Source: Aureococcus anophagefferens | Taxonomy: Eukaryota; Sar; Pelagophyceae; Pelagomonadales; Pelagomonadaceae | DNA: 55,285 nt | Reading direction: 5' to 3' | Assembly: GCF_000186865.1 (NCBI RefSeq) | Contig: NW_008705567.1 | Location: 1,443,620 to 1,498,904 of the forward strand | Part shown: positions 55,222 to 55,285 of the stretch, in pieces | Position numbering within the stretch: the stretch's first letter is position 1 | Layout: each line of letters opens with the position of its first letter | The notes under the pieces: generated by a model | Told to the model about the DNA's origin: nothing | Database searches by the model: none | What the model saw: only the letters and a program-made list of their open reading frames with translations | Made by a program: the position numbers and the translations under genes

Positions 55222-55285
55222 ATGAGCGACTACTACAACCAGATGCGCGCGCCGGCGGGCGGGCGGCGCCGCGCGCCGCCGCCCC
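55222..55285 (+). CDS. Start of a gene truncated by the window end
   Basis: ATG at 55222 opens a frame reading MSDYYNQMRAPAGGRRRAPP to the window edge. The A-rich leader upstream (AAAACCACGAACAATAAGAG) and the drop in GC before it resemble other gene starts here. Too short to assign. Confidence 0.45.
   Translation, partial: MSDYYNQMRAPAGGRRRAPPP

Noticed and set aside
1..55285. Bacterial origin with operons
   Set aside because: Spliced Snu13, RS domain, WDR90-like and BART proteins, introner introns and alternating convergent genes all indicate a eukaryotic nucleus.
1..55285. tRNA or rRNA genes
   Set aside because: No cloverleaf-type or rRNA-like segment was recognised by eye in the intergenic regions; a covariance-model scan would be decisive.

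Overview
This window is eukaryotic nuclear DNA, very GC-rich, with spliceosomal introns, an RS-domain protein, a Snu13 (15.5K/NHP2L1) gene, a WDR90/POC16-like centriole protein and proteins with heterokont-style bipartite plastid presequences. Four complete and one partial copy of a roughly 150-200 bp introner-like element (a short element that inserts and becomes an intron) sit exactly at intron positions. Together these point to a pelagophyte alga, most likely Aureococcus anophagefferens or a close relative. The species call is inference from sequence features; no database search was possible. Two runs of N (23781-23998 and 42601-42650) are assembly gaps.

The genome here is extremely compact, and genes mostly alternate in strand. 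Divergent pairs share 80-280 bp upstream regions (for example 7829/7914, 9755/9846, 15545/15802, 40975/41123). Convergent pairs abut or overlap (12247/12254 overlap by 8 bp, 30365/30366 zero gap, 8651/8655, 39402/39411).

Layout. 1-4032: WDR90-like WD40 protein containing one introner and preceded by another. 4091-9755: BTB/KCTD protein, S51 (cyanophycinase-like) peptidase, single-pass membrane protein with a tandemly duplicated start, acidic/basic small protein, ankyrin protein, low-complexity coiled-coil protein. 9846-16812: ABC1 kinase-SEC14 fusion, rhomboid protease, and a divergent pair of COG0523 GTPases. 17113-22494: Gly/Tyr-rich protein with a plastid-type presequence, pantothenate kinase with an introner, beta-1,4-galactosyltransferase-like protein. 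23368-31172: RS+SAP protein, NHE-type Na+/H+ exchanger, BART-domain protein, Snu13, frameshifted PAP/fibrillin-like gene, glycosyltransferase. 31425-37452: a 1922-residue beta-helix surface protein with an introner. 37654-46051: zeta-type P-loop kinase, MFS transporter, MAP2K-like kinase, aspartic protease, DEAD-box helicase. 46366-51721: a duplicated accessory block in which one promoter/N-terminal cassette is fused to two unrelated genes (a lectin-like surface protein and a sulfotransferase-like gene with an introner), with an RsmD-type methyltransferase between them. 51783-55285: small membrane protein, membrane-anchored TTL-family ligase, start of a further gene.

The most notable theme is how introns and gene ends are made. 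In the introner introns the 5' splice site is the first two bases of the target-site duplication (GC three times, GT once) and the 3' splice site is the element's own terminal CAG. The elements occur in both orientations. GC-AG introns are also inferred at sites with no introner. Separately, several genes carry short tandem duplications over their start codon and signal peptide, or over their stop codon.
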